A stretch of 64,000 nt of DNA, from NCBI RefSeq assembly GCF_001639065.2, contig NZ_LQXO02000039.1, positions 1 to 64,000 on the forward strand, read 5' to 3'. Source of the DNA: Vibrio barjaei. GTDB lineage: Bacteria; Pseudomonadota; Gammaproteobacteria; Enterobacterales; Vibrionaceae. The notes under the pieces were generated by a model, which made no database searches, was not told where the DNA came from, and saw only the letters and a program-made list of their open reading frames with translations. The translations under genes and the position numbers were made by a program. The number at the start of each line of letters is the position of its first letter. Positions within the stretch are counted from its first letter, which is position 1. Shown in pieces: positions 35,585-44,425 of the stretch.

Positions 35585-38500
35585 ATGATTAAACTCGCCG
35601 AATTCGCCATTCGACAAAAAACATTTCTGTTGTTTTTTATCACGCTTAGTATCATCGCTGGCATCTATTCTTATTTTGATCTTGGTAAGCTAGAAGACCC
35701 AAGCTTTACCGTAAAAACCGCGGTTGTCGTTACCTTATATCCAGGAGCATCGGCTGAACAGGTCGAGAAACAGGTGACCGATACGGTCGAAACCAAGCTG
35801 CAAGAAATGGGGGAACTAAATCGGTTACGATCACTGTCTCGCCCAGGCATGTCCATGGTATTCGTAGACCTTAAAGAAAGTCTGAACTCCCAAGACTTGC
35901 CTCAGCAATGGGACATACTTCGCAGTAAGGTACAAGATGTAAAACTGCAGCTCCCTGCTACAGCGCAAATCAGCCTAGTGCAAGATGAGTTTTCCGAAGT
36001 CTATGGCATGTTGTTTGCCATTCATAGCAACGATGCTCAGCCGGAAGAACTTCGACGTTATTCAGAAGAACTCCAACGTCGTTTAAAAACCATAAAAGGC
36101 ATTAAGAAAATTGAATTACACGGTGTCCAACCACGTGTGGTCTATATCGACCTTCCCGATGAACGCCTTGCTCAGTATGGCTTGTCTGTAGCTCAAGTTT
36201 GGAATCAACTTAATAGTACCAATACCACCTTCGAAACGGGTAAATTCGATGCTGGTTCAGAACGTATTCGAATTCACCAAGGTAGTGAATTTCAATCTCT
36301 AGCCGATATTCGCAATCTCGTAATTAAAGGCGGGGTCAGTGAGTTTGGCACTGGGCTTATTCGACTCGGTGACGTTGCAGATGTCACCATGGGCTATCAA
36401 ACACCAGCACTTACAGAAAACCGCTACAACGGACAAGCTTCGGTCACATTGGCAGTAAGTCCAGTCCCGGGGATTAATGTCGTGTCGTTAGGCGATACGA
36501 TCCAAGATATTATCAATGACTACCAAGCGAGCTTGCCTCTTGGGGTTGATATCTCGACTATTGCATTTCAACCTGACGAAGTACAAAAAGCTATCGACAA
36601 CTTTGTCGGCAACCTGTTAGAAAGTGTGGCGATCGTCTTTGTGGTGCTACTGATCTTCATGGGTTTTAAGAGTGCAACAATTGTTGGCGGCAGTCTTCTT
36701 CTGACGATACTGTTAACGCTTATCTATATGAACATCAACGATATAGATTTACACCGAGTATCCCTAGGTACGTTTATCTTAGCACTTGGGATGCTAGTAG
36801 ATAACGCCATCGTTATCACTGACATGATGATCGCAAAGTTAAATAAAGGTGTTGAGCGAACACAAGCGGCGTTAGACTCTGTTAAGGAAACTGGTGTTCC
36901 TTTATTGGGTGCGACTATCATCGCCATCATGGGAGCAAGTCCAGTTCTATTCTCGAAAACGGACGCAGCCGAATTCGCAGGCTCAGTATTTTATATCATA
37001 GCGTCTTCACTCTTACTCTCTTGGCTTGTTGCTATGACATTCACCACTCTCATGTGTTGGCTGTTCATCAAACCTAATTCAGAAAGCAGCGAAGACAAAA
37101 TGGCTCGCTACAAACAATGCGTAAACTGGACAGTCGATAATCCAAAAAAAGCGCTAGCAGCATTGATTCCATTAATTGCGGTTACCGCAATGGCTGTTCC
37201 GTACATTGCTATTAACTTTATCCCACAATCAGATCGCCCAATTGTATTCTTCGACTATTGGCTACCTAATGGAGCCAAAGTAGAACAAACCTCAATAGAC
37301 ATGAGGAAAATGGAATCCTGGCTGTTACAGCAACCAGAAGTGGAGAGCATCGCCACAGCAATTGGTAGTAGCGTTCCTCGATTCTCTGTGACGGTTGAAC
37401 CAGAACCGTTTGACCCAGCTTACGGTCAAATACTAATTAACACCAAAGATTACCAATCAATATCTGCACTTGTTGCACGTGGTGATGCTTGGGTAGAGGA
37501 GCAGTTTCCTAATGCGGAGCCTCGATTCCGAGCCTTGAAGCTTGCCACCGCTGATAAATACGCGGTCGAAGCTCGCTTCTCTGGTCCAGATGAAGCTGTA
37601 CTACACCAACTCGCTAATCAAGCTAAAGCCATTATGGCCCAGCACCCTGAAGCGAAGTACGTACGAGACGATTGGCGCCAACAAAGTAAGGTACTGACTC
37701 CAATTATTAACCAAGACAAAGCGCGCCGTGCAGGCATCAATCGAACCGATATCGCCTTTGCCATGAAGCGCGCCTCGGATGGCATGCCACTTGGTCAAAT
37801 GAACCTCAATGATGAGTTAATTACCATTCAGCTTCGTGGTTCTGAACAAACCATGGCATCACTAGAGACATTACCCGTTAAGTCCATTCTTGGATTGCAC
37901 AGTGTTCCACTAGGGCAAGTTGTGGATGGCTTCGAGTTAAAAGCCGAAGAGAGCATGATTTGGCGTCGTGACCGCGTGAAAACCATCACAGCTCAGGCGG
38001 GGGTTGAACGTACCAGCACTCCTGCGAGAGTTCGAAATGCCATTAAAGACCAGATTGAAGCAATTGAGTTGCCACCTGGCTACACAATGACGTGGGGTGG
38101 CGAGTATTACGACGAACACAAAGCAGTGTCAGACATTTTGAAGCAGCTGCCTAAAGCACTGCTCATCATGGTGATTATCCTCGTCGCGATGTTTAATGGC
38201 TTTAAACAGCCTGTGATTATTCTTTCTACGATTCCATTAGCAGCAACAGGTGCCACCTTTGCCCTACTTGCTTTTGATAAGCCATTTGGTTTCATGGCGC
38301 TCATCGGTGCCGTAACGCTCATGGGTATGATTATTAAAAATGGCATCGTGCTCATGGATCAAATTGAACTAGAAAGGCAGAACGGTTTGGGACTTTCCGA
38401 AGCCATTAAGTCAGCGACGATTAATCGTACGATGGCTATATCTATGGGCGCATTGACCACGGCCTTGGGGATGATCCCACTGCTCAGTGACCTGTTATTT

Positions 38501-38659
38501 GATCAAATGGCCGCAACCATTATTGGTGGACTGGCAGCCGCAACGGTGTTGTCACTATTTGTTATGCCAGCTCTTTATCGCTTGGCCTACAAAGAGACAC
38601 CAACAACAGCAAAATCATCGACACACGGCACTATCGTCGCGTCAGAACAAAAGGCATAA
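35585..38659 (+). CDS. RND multidrug efflux permease
   Basis: A 1024-residue AcrB-family inner-membrane pump with 12 membrane helices and two large periplasmic loops. The membrane Asp residues of the proton relay lie in LALGMLVDNAIVITDMM (about 397-413), and GAVTLMGMIIKNGIVLMDQIE lies in the second half. Closest in style to the short HAE1-like efflux group. Eight bases lie between it and the MFP gene and three before the channel gene. The substrates are unknown. Confidence 0.92.
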   Translation: MIKLAEFAIRQKTFLLFFITLSIIAGIYSYFDLGKLEDPSFTVKTAVVVTLYPGASAEQVEKQVTDTVETKLQEMGELNRLRSLSRPGMSMVFVDLKESLNSQDLPQQWDILRSKVQDVKLQLPATAQISLVQDEFSEVYGMLFAIHSNDAQPEELRRYSEELQRRLKTIKGIKKIELHGVQPRVVYIDLPDERLAQYGLSVAQVWNQLNSTNTTFETGKFDAGSERIRIHQGSEFQSLADIRNLVIKGGVSEFGTGLIRLGDVADVTMGYQTPALTENRYNGQASVTLAVSPVPGINVVSLGDTIQDIINDYQASLPLGVDISTIAFQPDEVQKAIDNFVGNLLESVAIVFVVLLIFMGFKSATIVGGSLLLTILLTLIYMNINDIDLHRVSLGTFILALGMLVDNAIVITDMMIAKLNKGVERTQAALDSVKETGVPLLGATIIAIMGASPVLFSKTDAAEFAGSVFYIIASSLLLSWLVAMTFTTLMCWLFIKPNSESSEDKMARYKQCVNWTVDNPKKALAALIPLIAVTAMAVPYIAINFIPQSDRPIVFFDYWLPNGAKVEQTSIDMRKMESWLLQQPEVESIATAIGSSVPRFSVTVEPEPFDPAYGQILINTKDYQSISALVARGDAWVEEQFPNAEPRFRALKLATADKYAVEARFSGPDEAVLHQLANQAKAIMAQHPEAKYVRDDWRQQSKVLTPIINQDKARRAGINRTDIAFAMKRASDGMPLGQMNLNDELITIQLRGSEQTMASLETLPVKSILGLHSVPLGQVVDGFELKAEESMIWRRDRVKTITAQAGVERTSTPARVRNAIKDQIEAIELPPGYTMTWGGEYYDEHKAVSDILKQLPKALLIMVIILVAMFNGFKQPVIILSTIPLAATGATFALLAFDKPFGFMALIGAVTLMGMIIKNGIVLMDQIELERQNGLGLSEAIKSATINRTMAISMGALTTALGMIPLLSDLLFDQMAATIIGGLAAATVLSLFVMPALYRLAYKETPTTAKSSTHGTIVASEQKA

Positions 38660-38662
38660 AAC

Positions 38663-40168
38663 ATGAAAACGCATCACTCACGTAAATGCCTACTTAAGGC
38701 GATAAAACTTGCTCCTTTGACTCTCGCGATAACATTAGCGGGCTGTGCTGTTGGGCCTGATTACACAGAACCAACGATGACTCTATCAAACACTTACTTA
38801 TATGGTAGTAACAAGCAACAAGCTGAGAACGATTACTGGTGGACAAGCTTTAACGACGACTCACTAAATCAAATGGTACAAGATGTGCAGCGTCAAAATA
38901 TCCCGCTTAAAATGGCAGCCGAGCGGATAAAAATGGCCAACAGTTATCAATCTGTAGTGAGCTCTTTTAAAGTCCCTACTGTTAACATTGGGGCGGGCTA
39001 CTTTAACTATCAGTTGAGTAAGAATGATTCCCTATTAGGTCCAGCATTAAACCCTATCGGAGACTCGCTGCCAACTGGCACACCTTTAGACTCCACAACC
39101 TTGCTAAATAATCAGCATGATGGCGTGTTTGCTGGCGTTAGCATAGGTTGGGAAATGGATCTGTTTGGGCGTATCGACAGACAGTCGAACGCCGCCAAGA
39201 TTCGTGTTGAACAAGCAGAAATCTACCGCAGTGGGCTCAATACCCTAATTACCGCAGACTTGGTGCACAACTACCTACAGTATCGTGGCGCTCAAGAGAG
39301 AATGGCGTTGATTGACGCAAACTTGGCCGACCAAACTAAGACATTAGAGCTAGTAAAGAAACTGGTAAAAAGTGGCTATGGCTCTGAACTCGACTTAGCA
39401 CAAGCTCAAACTATGCTGGCTGCAACTGAGTCGGTTATTCCACAACTGGAAATCGCCCAACAAGTTCATAAACAACGGATGGCAACTCTATTAGGTGAAC
39501 CTCTTACTCAAGTCGATATTCGCCTTGCTAGCAGTGCTGGTCTGCCAAGTCTAGAAGGTGTTATCCCCGTTGGCCTGCCATCTGATCTTCTAAAACGTCG
39601 CCCAGATATACGCATTGCTGAACGTGAAATGGCCGCGTTAAACGAAGAAGTCGCAGCTAGCATTGCCAATCGTTACCCCAAGTTTTTCCTAACTGGAACT
39701 CCGGGAGTATCGGCAAGCAGCTTTGATGATTTATTTGATTCTGACTCTGTTGGGTGGGCTGGTGCGGTTGGCGTGAGCTGGAACGTGTTTGATGGAGGAA
39801 GAGGCGAAGCACTGGTTGAGTTGAACGAAGCACGCTTTGACGCAGCAGTACTTGGCTACGAACACTCGGTCAACACTGCAATCACCGAGGTCGACTCTAT
39901 GCTGTTTGCGTATGGGCGAAGCCAGCAAAATGAGCAACGTATTCAAGAAGCACTAAACGCCTCTGACAACGCATTAAGTAAAGCACAATCATTGTACAAA
40001 GCAGGCCTTATCAACCATCTTGCATTGCTCGATGCACAACGCCAGCAGCGTATTATGGAAGATAGATTACTAGCGGCAAGGTTGCAGACTGCACAAGTGA
40101 CAGTAGGAGTCTTTAAATCACTAGGCGGAGATTGGCAGCTTCCTAATTTAGTACCAGAAGACGCTTAA
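38663..40168 (+). CDS. outer membrane efflux lipoprotein, TolC/NodT family
   Basis: A 501-residue outer-membrane channel with lipobox ITLAGC (Cys28), followed by AVGPDYTEP, the typical start of NodT-type lipoproteins. Two repeats of alpha-helical barrel segments follow (LLKRRPDIRIAEREMAALNEEVAAS near 305-329). It completes a tripartite pump within one operon, so the system does not need the general TolC. Confidence 0.92.
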   Translation: MKTHHSRKCLLKAIKLAPLTLAITLAGCAVGPDYTEPTMTLSNTYLYGSNKQQAENDYWWTSFNDDSLNQMVQDVQRQNIPLKMAAERIKMANSYQSVVSSFKVPTVNIGAGYFNYQLSKNDSLLGPALNPIGDSLPTGTPLDSTTLLNNQHDGVFAGVSIGWEMDLFGRIDRQSNAAKIRVEQAEIYRSGLNTLITADLVHNYLQYRGAQERMALIDANLADQTKTLELVKKLVKSGYGSELDLAQAQTMLAATESVIPQLEIAQQVHKQRMATLLGEPLTQVDIRLASSAGLPSLEGVIPVGLPSDLLKRRPDIRIAEREMAALNEEVAASIANRYPKFFLTGTPGVSASSFDDLFDSDSVGWAGAVGVSWNVFDGGRGEALVELNEARFDAAVLGYEHSVNTAITEVDSMLFAYGRSQQNEQRIQEALNASDNALSKAQSLYKAGLINHLALLDAQRQQRIMEDRLLAARLQTAQVTVGVFKSLGGDWQLPNLVPEDA

Positions 40169-40180
40169 CATATTGCATTA

Positions 40181-40218
40181 TGAAAGAACGCGGATGACTG
40201 AATCGCCGCGTTCTTTCA
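40181..40218 (+). terminator. rho-independent terminator of the RND operon
   Basis: TGAAAGAACGCGG (40181-40193) and CCGCGTTCTTTCA (40206-40218) form a perfect 13-bp stem with a 12-base loop, starting 12 bases after the stop. A short TTT follows. Confidence 0.75.
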
Positions 40219-40560
40219 TTTCGTAAAGTACAACAGTTCATTACTGACAGGCTATCGTGAAAGAATGACACTTAGCTACTAGTCAGTTGAGGTCACTACA
40301 TCAAAGCACTCTTGCTTAGCCCGAGAGCGTAAAATCTTCTAGATAATATTTCTCGAATGTTCAGTATTTTCAGAACGATTATTTCGAATTAAAGGAATGG
40401 AGTAATGTTATTTCAACGTTAAGTTTTAACCGACTGTAACCATAAATTCGATACCAAGATGAAATATACGGATAGAGTTAATTTCATTTACTTCTGAAAA
40501 ATATAATGTAGCAAAACTCGTAAAGCAATTTACGCCTCACGAGCTTTCAAAACTCTAAGG
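40219..40560. other. AT-rich spacer with a possible terminator for the leftward regulatory operon
   Basis: 342 bases without a gene. Near its right end, AAAACTCGT (40513-40521) can pair with ACGAG.TTT (40539-40547) around a small nested repeat GTAAA/TTTAC. Read leftward it is followed by TTTT, so it may end the minus-strand operon. Nothing else is recognised. Confidence 0.35.
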
Positions 40561-40944
40561 TTAACCTATTTGGTTTTGTTCTTTTAACCTCTTTAGTTGG
40601 TTAATAGCACTGAACTTAGCACGCGTCTGTACATACTTCGCCAAGGCTCTCTCTTGGATATGAGCCACCCTGATGGCACCAAGTACATTTACCTCCAATG
40701 GCGCATCAATCGAAAAAACCATCGTTGGAATATCTGATACAAGGTTGTGATAGCCATTGTTAGCTAGGATATCGCACTCGTAACTCTTACTTATCAAGTT
40801 GCAAGATATACAGATATTTACATATTTAAGCTTTCCTATAATAAAGAAGTTAGAGTCATCACTCCCACGCTGAACTTCAGTGAACCCAAACTCCTGCAAA
40901 GAAGCAGTAATCGTTTCAGTATGCTGTTCAACGAAAGAACTCAT
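40561..40944 (-). CDS. orphan small protein, last gene of the wHTH-EAL-ANR operon
   Basis: A 127-residue protein that I do not recognise. It starts at ATG 40944, which overlaps the stop of the ANR-like gene as ATGA. A longer frame to 40992 would overlap that gene fully. It has no signal peptide or membrane helix. The middle has three Cys/Ile-rich strands (YVNICISCNLIS near 41-52), and the end is a basic helix (NQLKRLKEQNQIG). The strict coupling suggests it works with the regulators upstream, perhaps as a binding partner. Confidence 0.6.
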   Translation of the reverse strand: MSSFVEQHTETITASLQEFGFTEVQRGSDDSNFFIIGKLKYVNICISCNLISKSYECDILANNGYHNLVSDIPTMVFSIDAPLEVNVLGAIRVAHIQERALAKYVQTRAKFSAINQLKRLKEQNQIG

Positions 40945-41114
40945 AATTTTTCCCTTTGCTTGGCACAAAATCGGTACCTTATCTGATACCACGCTTTATC
41001 CTGACGGGCAGTGGCTTGCTCTACGGCCTTCTTCCAGTAAATAGATGCTTCATTAAATTGACGCTGTCTCTCTAACTTTGAAGCGGTCTCTGCATACTTC
41101 TCGATATCAGTCAA
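40941..41114 (-). CDS. ANR-family (AraC negative regulator)-like mini-protein, TTG start
   Basis: A 57-residue protein, MTDIEKYAETASKLE and onward to FCAKQREKL. It fits the ANR pattern: a Tyr/Ala-rich first helix, LERQRQFNEASIYWKKA, then AWYQIRYRFC. ANR proteins such as Aar of enteroaggregative E. coli bind AraC-type activators and restrain them. Start is TTG at 41114 with GAGGG 7 bases upstream, and no ATG or GTG exists in frame before the EAL stop. It lies 14 bases after the EAL gene and overlaps the next start by ATGA. Easily missed because of length and start codon. Confidence 0.68.
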   Translation of the reverse strand: MTDIEKYAETASKLERQRQFNEASIYWKKAVEQATARQDKAWYQIRYRFCAKQREKL

Positions 41115-41128
41115 AATTAAACCCTCAG

Positions 41129-41845
41129 CTAAATATAGATTGGGGTACCTTTGTCAAAGCAGTAGCCTTGATATCCCCAAAAGAATCGATTTAAGCCAAC
41201 TAACATTTTGAATATCGACGTAGACTCAACATGTTCCATGATTATTTTTTCCGGCCTTACCTGTGCGAAGGTTTCAAGCATATCCACTTCTCTTGCCGAA
41301 CTGGGAGATTGAATTTTGATGAACTCGTATAAGTTCATATCCAATTCATTAGCACGAAAGTCCGACTTGTAAATATCGTAATCATCCGCTGCCGTCACTA
41401 CGCCATTCTGTTTTAGCAGAGTAAGCCCCTCTATGATTCGTACGCAGCTGCCACACACGTTTCGTTCAGTCATTTCCACAACTAGCCCAATTTGTTTTTC
41501 TAATAGATAGCTATTTAACTCAATAAGTCTCGCTAACAAGGTAATATCACATAGATTGCTTCGCTCTATGTTGAGAAAGATATACTTCCCAGACCAATCA
41601 CATTCAAACCTACCATTCTCAACGGCGACTTTTATTCGTTCTAGCAAATAATTAGCTGATGATGAAAACGTTAAGTCACTATGAACATTGGGGCCAAGCA
41701 AAGTTTCTCGACTTCTTATTTGGTCAATTAGAACCTCATACCCTATACATTGCTCACTTGCACTATATATACCTTGCATTTTGTACTGGTAATTTGCGCT
41801 GCTATGCTTGATTCCTTTAATAAATCTGTCAATTTGCACACACAT
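41129..41845 (-). CDS. stand-alone EAL-domain protein (probable c-di-GMP phosphodiesterase)
   Basis: A 238-residue protein consisting of an EAL domain only. Although divergent, the catalytic set is kept: Glu37 in YEVL (for EAL), Asn92 in LNIE, Glu124 and Glu127 in VEMTE, Asp154-Asp155 in AADDYD, Lys177 in FIKI, Glu204 in MEHVE and Gln226 in YQGY. Hydrolysis of c-di-GMP to pGpG is therefore possible. No GGDEF, membrane or sensor domain. It overlaps the winged-helix gene by 17 bases, so the two proteins are made together, like a split EAL-wHTH regulator. Confidence 0.85.
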   Translation of the reverse strand: MCVQIDRFIKGIKHSSANYQYKMQGIYSASEQCIGYEVLIDQIRSRETLLGPNVHSDLTFSSSANYLLERIKVAVENGRFECDWSGKYIFLNIERSNLCDITLLARLIELNSYLLEKQIGLVVEMTERNVCGSCVRIIEGLTLLKQNGVVTAADDYDIYKSDFRANELDMNLYEFIKIQSPSSAREVDMLETFAQVRPEKIIMEHVESTSIFKMLVGLNRFFWGYQGYCFDKGTPIYI

Positions 41846-42197
41846 AAATGGCGTTCTCCCCTTCTACGAGTGCGTAGCCTACGCCCCGTATGCTTATAAT
41901 CCTTATATTTTTATCTGCCAGATTCCTTCTCGTGCAGTACACCAATTGGAGCAAACTACTTTCGCTTATTGGTTCTCCGTCCCAAACAAAATCAACAATC
42001 TCATTTTTCGATAGAACCACACCTTGAGGTGTTTGGTTTAAGCAGCAAAGCATTCTTAAACATGTCTCACTCCATACTCGATTGCTTTTTCGGTCTATTA
42101 CTTTGTTCTTTCTCTTCTCTAATTGAAGATCAAACCGGTACTCAATATTCTTAATTCGAATACAGTTAAAACATTCAAGACTTTTAAGACATTCCAT
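41829..42197 (-). CDS. winged-helix DNA-binding protein, OmpR/ToxR type, without receiver or membrane domain
   Basis: A 122-residue protein. Residues 15-112 match the PhoB/ToxR-type effector domain: LSKNEIVDFVWDG, then the recognition helix LLQLVYCTRRNLAD and the wing IRIISIRGVGYALVEG. It has neither a phospho-receiver nor a membrane segment, so its activity must be set by partners, probably the EAL protein encoded next. A strong GGGGAG ribosome site precedes the ATG. It is the first gene of the four-gene minus-strand operon. Vibrio ToxR-like cytosolic regulators often control fimbrial or virulence genes, but no target is visible here. Confidence 0.83.
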   Translation of the reverse strand: MECLKSLECFNCIRIKNIEYRFDLQLEKRKNKVIDRKSNRVWSETCLRMLCCLNQTPQGVVLSKNEIVDFVWDGEPISESSLLQLVYCTRRNLADKNIRIISIRGVGYALVEGENAIYVCAN

Positions 42198-42795
42198 TAG
42201 TTACTCCCCCGTAAGCGAAAATGCTAACAAACAGACCAACTGACATGACGTTTAATGATTATTATTATTTAGAGCAAGAATTCTATTTTAGGGCGGAATT
42301 AAAGTGCGAACCAATAACCAATACAGATCACATAAAACAATCACACTAATAACAGCAAGGTCAATAATAACCTAAATTTCAATAATTATAAGATGTAGAG
42401 TAATGAAGTGTCGGAATGCGTAATATTTCGTAGGAACAACACCCTATATCCGTACGAGATCCGGATTAATTATATGTAGTAATTCTATCAAGGTGGAATA
42501 GGTAATATTATCGGTTGAGTAGCATCTTTATAAGTTGAGTTATTATATAAAACAACACTAGCTTATTAACCGCATATCATTAGATATAAATAGCTCACTT
42601 TCTTCATCACAATGGGATTACTATTGATGCCCGATATCTACATTGCATGAATTATCTAATCAAGATGACTTTTCCTGAGTGAATAGAACTCAACAAATGA
42701 AATTACGTCAACGAGCCAATACCTGCACTCGCTTACTTTTTGTTGAATACACTAATTATAATTCCGAAAGTGAATGTAATTTTTGCATATACGAA
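42198..42795. promoter_or_regulatory. AT-rich upstream region of the wHTH-EAL operon
   Basis: About 600 bases, much more AT-rich than the surroundings, with no credible gene. A 69-codon plus-strand frame runs through the tRNA and is rejected. It must contain the promoter of the wHTH operon, and the composition is typical of H-NS-silenced regions. I see no phage-type duplicate of the tRNA end. Confidence 0.45.
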
Positions 42796-42822
42796 AAAGC
42801 CCGCTTCAGAGAAGCGGGCTTT
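42796..42822 (-). terminator. terminator downstream of tRNA-Val
   Basis: AAAGCCCGCTTC (42796-42807) and GAAGCGGGCTTT (42811-42822) form a perfect 12-bp stem with a 3-base loop. Read on the minus strand it is followed by TT and ends the tRNA transcript 8 bases after the CCA. Confidence 0.9.
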
Positions 42823-42830
42823 CTAAAATT

Positions 42831-42907
42831 TGGTGGGTCCGGGCGAACTCGAATCGCCGACCCCTACCATGTCAAGGTAGTACTCTAACCAACTGAGCTA
42901 CGGACCC
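42831..42907 (-). tRNA. tRNA-Val(GAC)
   Basis: 77 bases with full cloverleaf: acceptor GGGTCCG/CGGACCC, D-arm GCTC-GAGT, anticodon stem CTACC/GGTAG with loop TTGACAT (anticodon GAC), T-arm GGCGA-TTCGAAC-TCGCC, and encoded CCA. It closely resembles E. coli tRNA-Val(GAC). Confidence 0.97.
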
Positions 42908-43078
42908 ATCGTCTTTGGAACGAGATGGATATTAACGAGAGATACCAAGCTGTGCAAGTAGATTTTTGTGTTTTTGGTATCGTTTGGCTTAGAAGCCATC
43001 AATTCGACTCTTTTTTATGCTTTTAACCAGTAAAAATGTGAATTACATCAGTTTGTTGAAGCTAGTGGTACTACGTAT

Positions 43079-43738
43079 CTATTCCTCATCATCGAAAACG
43101 ACGTTGTAGTTTTCGGTGTATTGGCATAATGGTTGACGACTACAAGTAAAGAAACGTCGTCCTTTGAAATCGCCCTGAGTTGCCGTCTTTATCGTCATAG
43201 GGCTACCACAACGTTTACAGAAACGGACTTCTTTTTCGGGTTCAATAAGATCAATATGTGCAGCAAGCAAACGTCTTATCTTGCTGACTTGGTAGCTCAA
43301 CTTAACAGATGCACCTATTAGTGGGATATTTGCAGATTTACACACTTGCATAATCAGCTTTTGACGTTCAACTTTGCCTTTATCCAACTTTTGACCGTTG
43401 TCGTACTCGATTACGACTCTGGGCTGCATCGTTCTCGGATCGCAAATAACAAAATCGAAGTAACTTTTGGCAATCACATTGTTAGCTATGAACCATTGCT
43501 TCTTATTACTCGTTTTCTGAGGAGTCACTACATTAGCCATGTTAACCTTAGTTAAGATGACACCATGCTCCCCTACGGCTTCTTTTAGTGCGTTATAGAA
43601 AGCCGTTTGTGCCGAAGAGAGAATTGGTCCCTTCACTTTGTAGTGATACGATCTTGTGTCTTCCTGCTTTACAAAGTACTTCTGAGCAACAAGGAACAAC
43701 CCCACCAGTAACGCTAATACAATGAATATCTCAAACAT
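43079..43738 (-). CDS. DUF2726 protein with topoisomerase-type zinc finger
   Basis: About 219 residues from the ATG at 43738. An N-terminal membrane helix (FEIFIVLALLVGLFLVAQ) is followed by a DUF2726 nuclease-like domain (FDFVICD...VVIEYDNGQKLDKGKVERQKL) with the D/E-x-K pattern of the PD-(D/E)XK superfamily. A C-terminal four-Cys zinc ribbon (FCKRCGSPM...FFTCSRQPLC) resembles topoisomerase I tails. A longer frame to 43792 starts at TTG and lacks a ribosome site. Widespread in Vibrio, function unknown. DNA binding is likely. Confidence 0.75.
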   Translation of the reverse strand: MFEIFIVLALLVGLFLVAQKYFVKQEDTRSYHYKVKGPILSSAQTAFYNALKEAVGEHGVILTKVNMANVVTPQKTSNKKQWFIANNVIAKSYFDFVICDPRTMQPRVVIEYDNGQKLDKGKVERQKLIMQVCKSANIPLIGASVKLSYQVSKIRRLLAAHIDLIEPEKEVRFCKRCGSPMTIKTATQGDFKGRRFFTCSRQPLCQYTENYNVVFDDEE

Positions 43739-43885
43739 TGACGCAGTAATACCTAGAATTAATGAACATGTTCGTTTCCAGAGTATTCGCAATAGGATAT
43801 AGATGCAATCATTGTAAGCTGAACTCTGATTTTTGTCGTATATTCTATTTAGAAAGAGTCAGTTAGGTAATAAAAGGAGTCTACC

Positions 43886-44425
43886 TTGATAAAAACAATT
43901 CTTCGCTATTTTGTGGTTAGCTTGCCACTGTTGTTACTCGGTTGTACTGGCATCCCCGACAAAGTACAGCCCGTTACTGGTTTCGATCTCGACCACTATC
44001 TTGGTAAATGGTATGAGGTGGCTCGACTGGACCATAGTTTCGAACGAGGTCTAGATAATGTGACCGCTACCTATTCAATGAATGATGATGGCTCTGTAAA
44101 AGTACTGAATCGTGGTTGGGACACAAAAGATCAGGAATGGTCGGAAGCGGAAGGCAAAGCAAAATTTGTTTCGTCAACTGATATAGCGCACCTTAAAGTG
44201 TCTTTCTTCGGACCTTTCTACGGTAGCTATGTAGTCTATTACTTAGAACCAGATTATTCTGCTGCGCTAATCAGTGGCTACAATTCCGATTACTTTTGGA
44301 TTTTATCGAGAACACCGACCGTTCAGGAAGCAAAGCTAGACCAATATTTGAAAGTCGCTTTTGAAGCCGGGTTCGACACATCAGCACTTATCTTCCCTAA
44401 ACACGATAAGTCTGAGCAAAATTAA
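43886..44425 (+). CDS. blc: outer membrane lipoprotein lipocalin (Blc)
   Basis: A 179-residue lipocalin with lipobox LLLLGC (Cys20) and the signature GKWYEVARLDHSFERG (residues 36-51). The strands YVVYYLEPDYSAALISGYN and FWILSRTP match Blc. It starts at TTG with AAAGGAG at 43873-43879, six bases before it. It binds lysophospholipids or fatty acids at the outer membrane and is usually stress-induced. It overlaps the converging MBL gene by 4 bases. Confidence 0.9.
   Translation: MIKTILRYFVVSLPLLLLGCTGIPDKVQPVTGFDLDHYLGKWYEVARLDHSFERGLDNVTATYSMNDDGSVKVLNRGWDTKDQEWSEAEGKAKFVSSTDIAHLKVSFFGPFYGSYVVYYLEPDYSAALISGYNSDYFWILSRTPTVQEAKLDQYLKVAFEAGFDTSALIFPKHDKSEQN

Noticed and set aside
42679..42888. 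Plus-strand 69-codon frame next to the wHTH operon
   Set aside because: Runs through the tRNA-Val terminator and the tRNA itself.
40219..42907. Possible genomic island integrated at tRNA-Val
   Set aside because: No integrase and no second copy of the tRNA 3' end (TGGTGGGTCCG) was seen left of the operon. Low GC alone is not enough.
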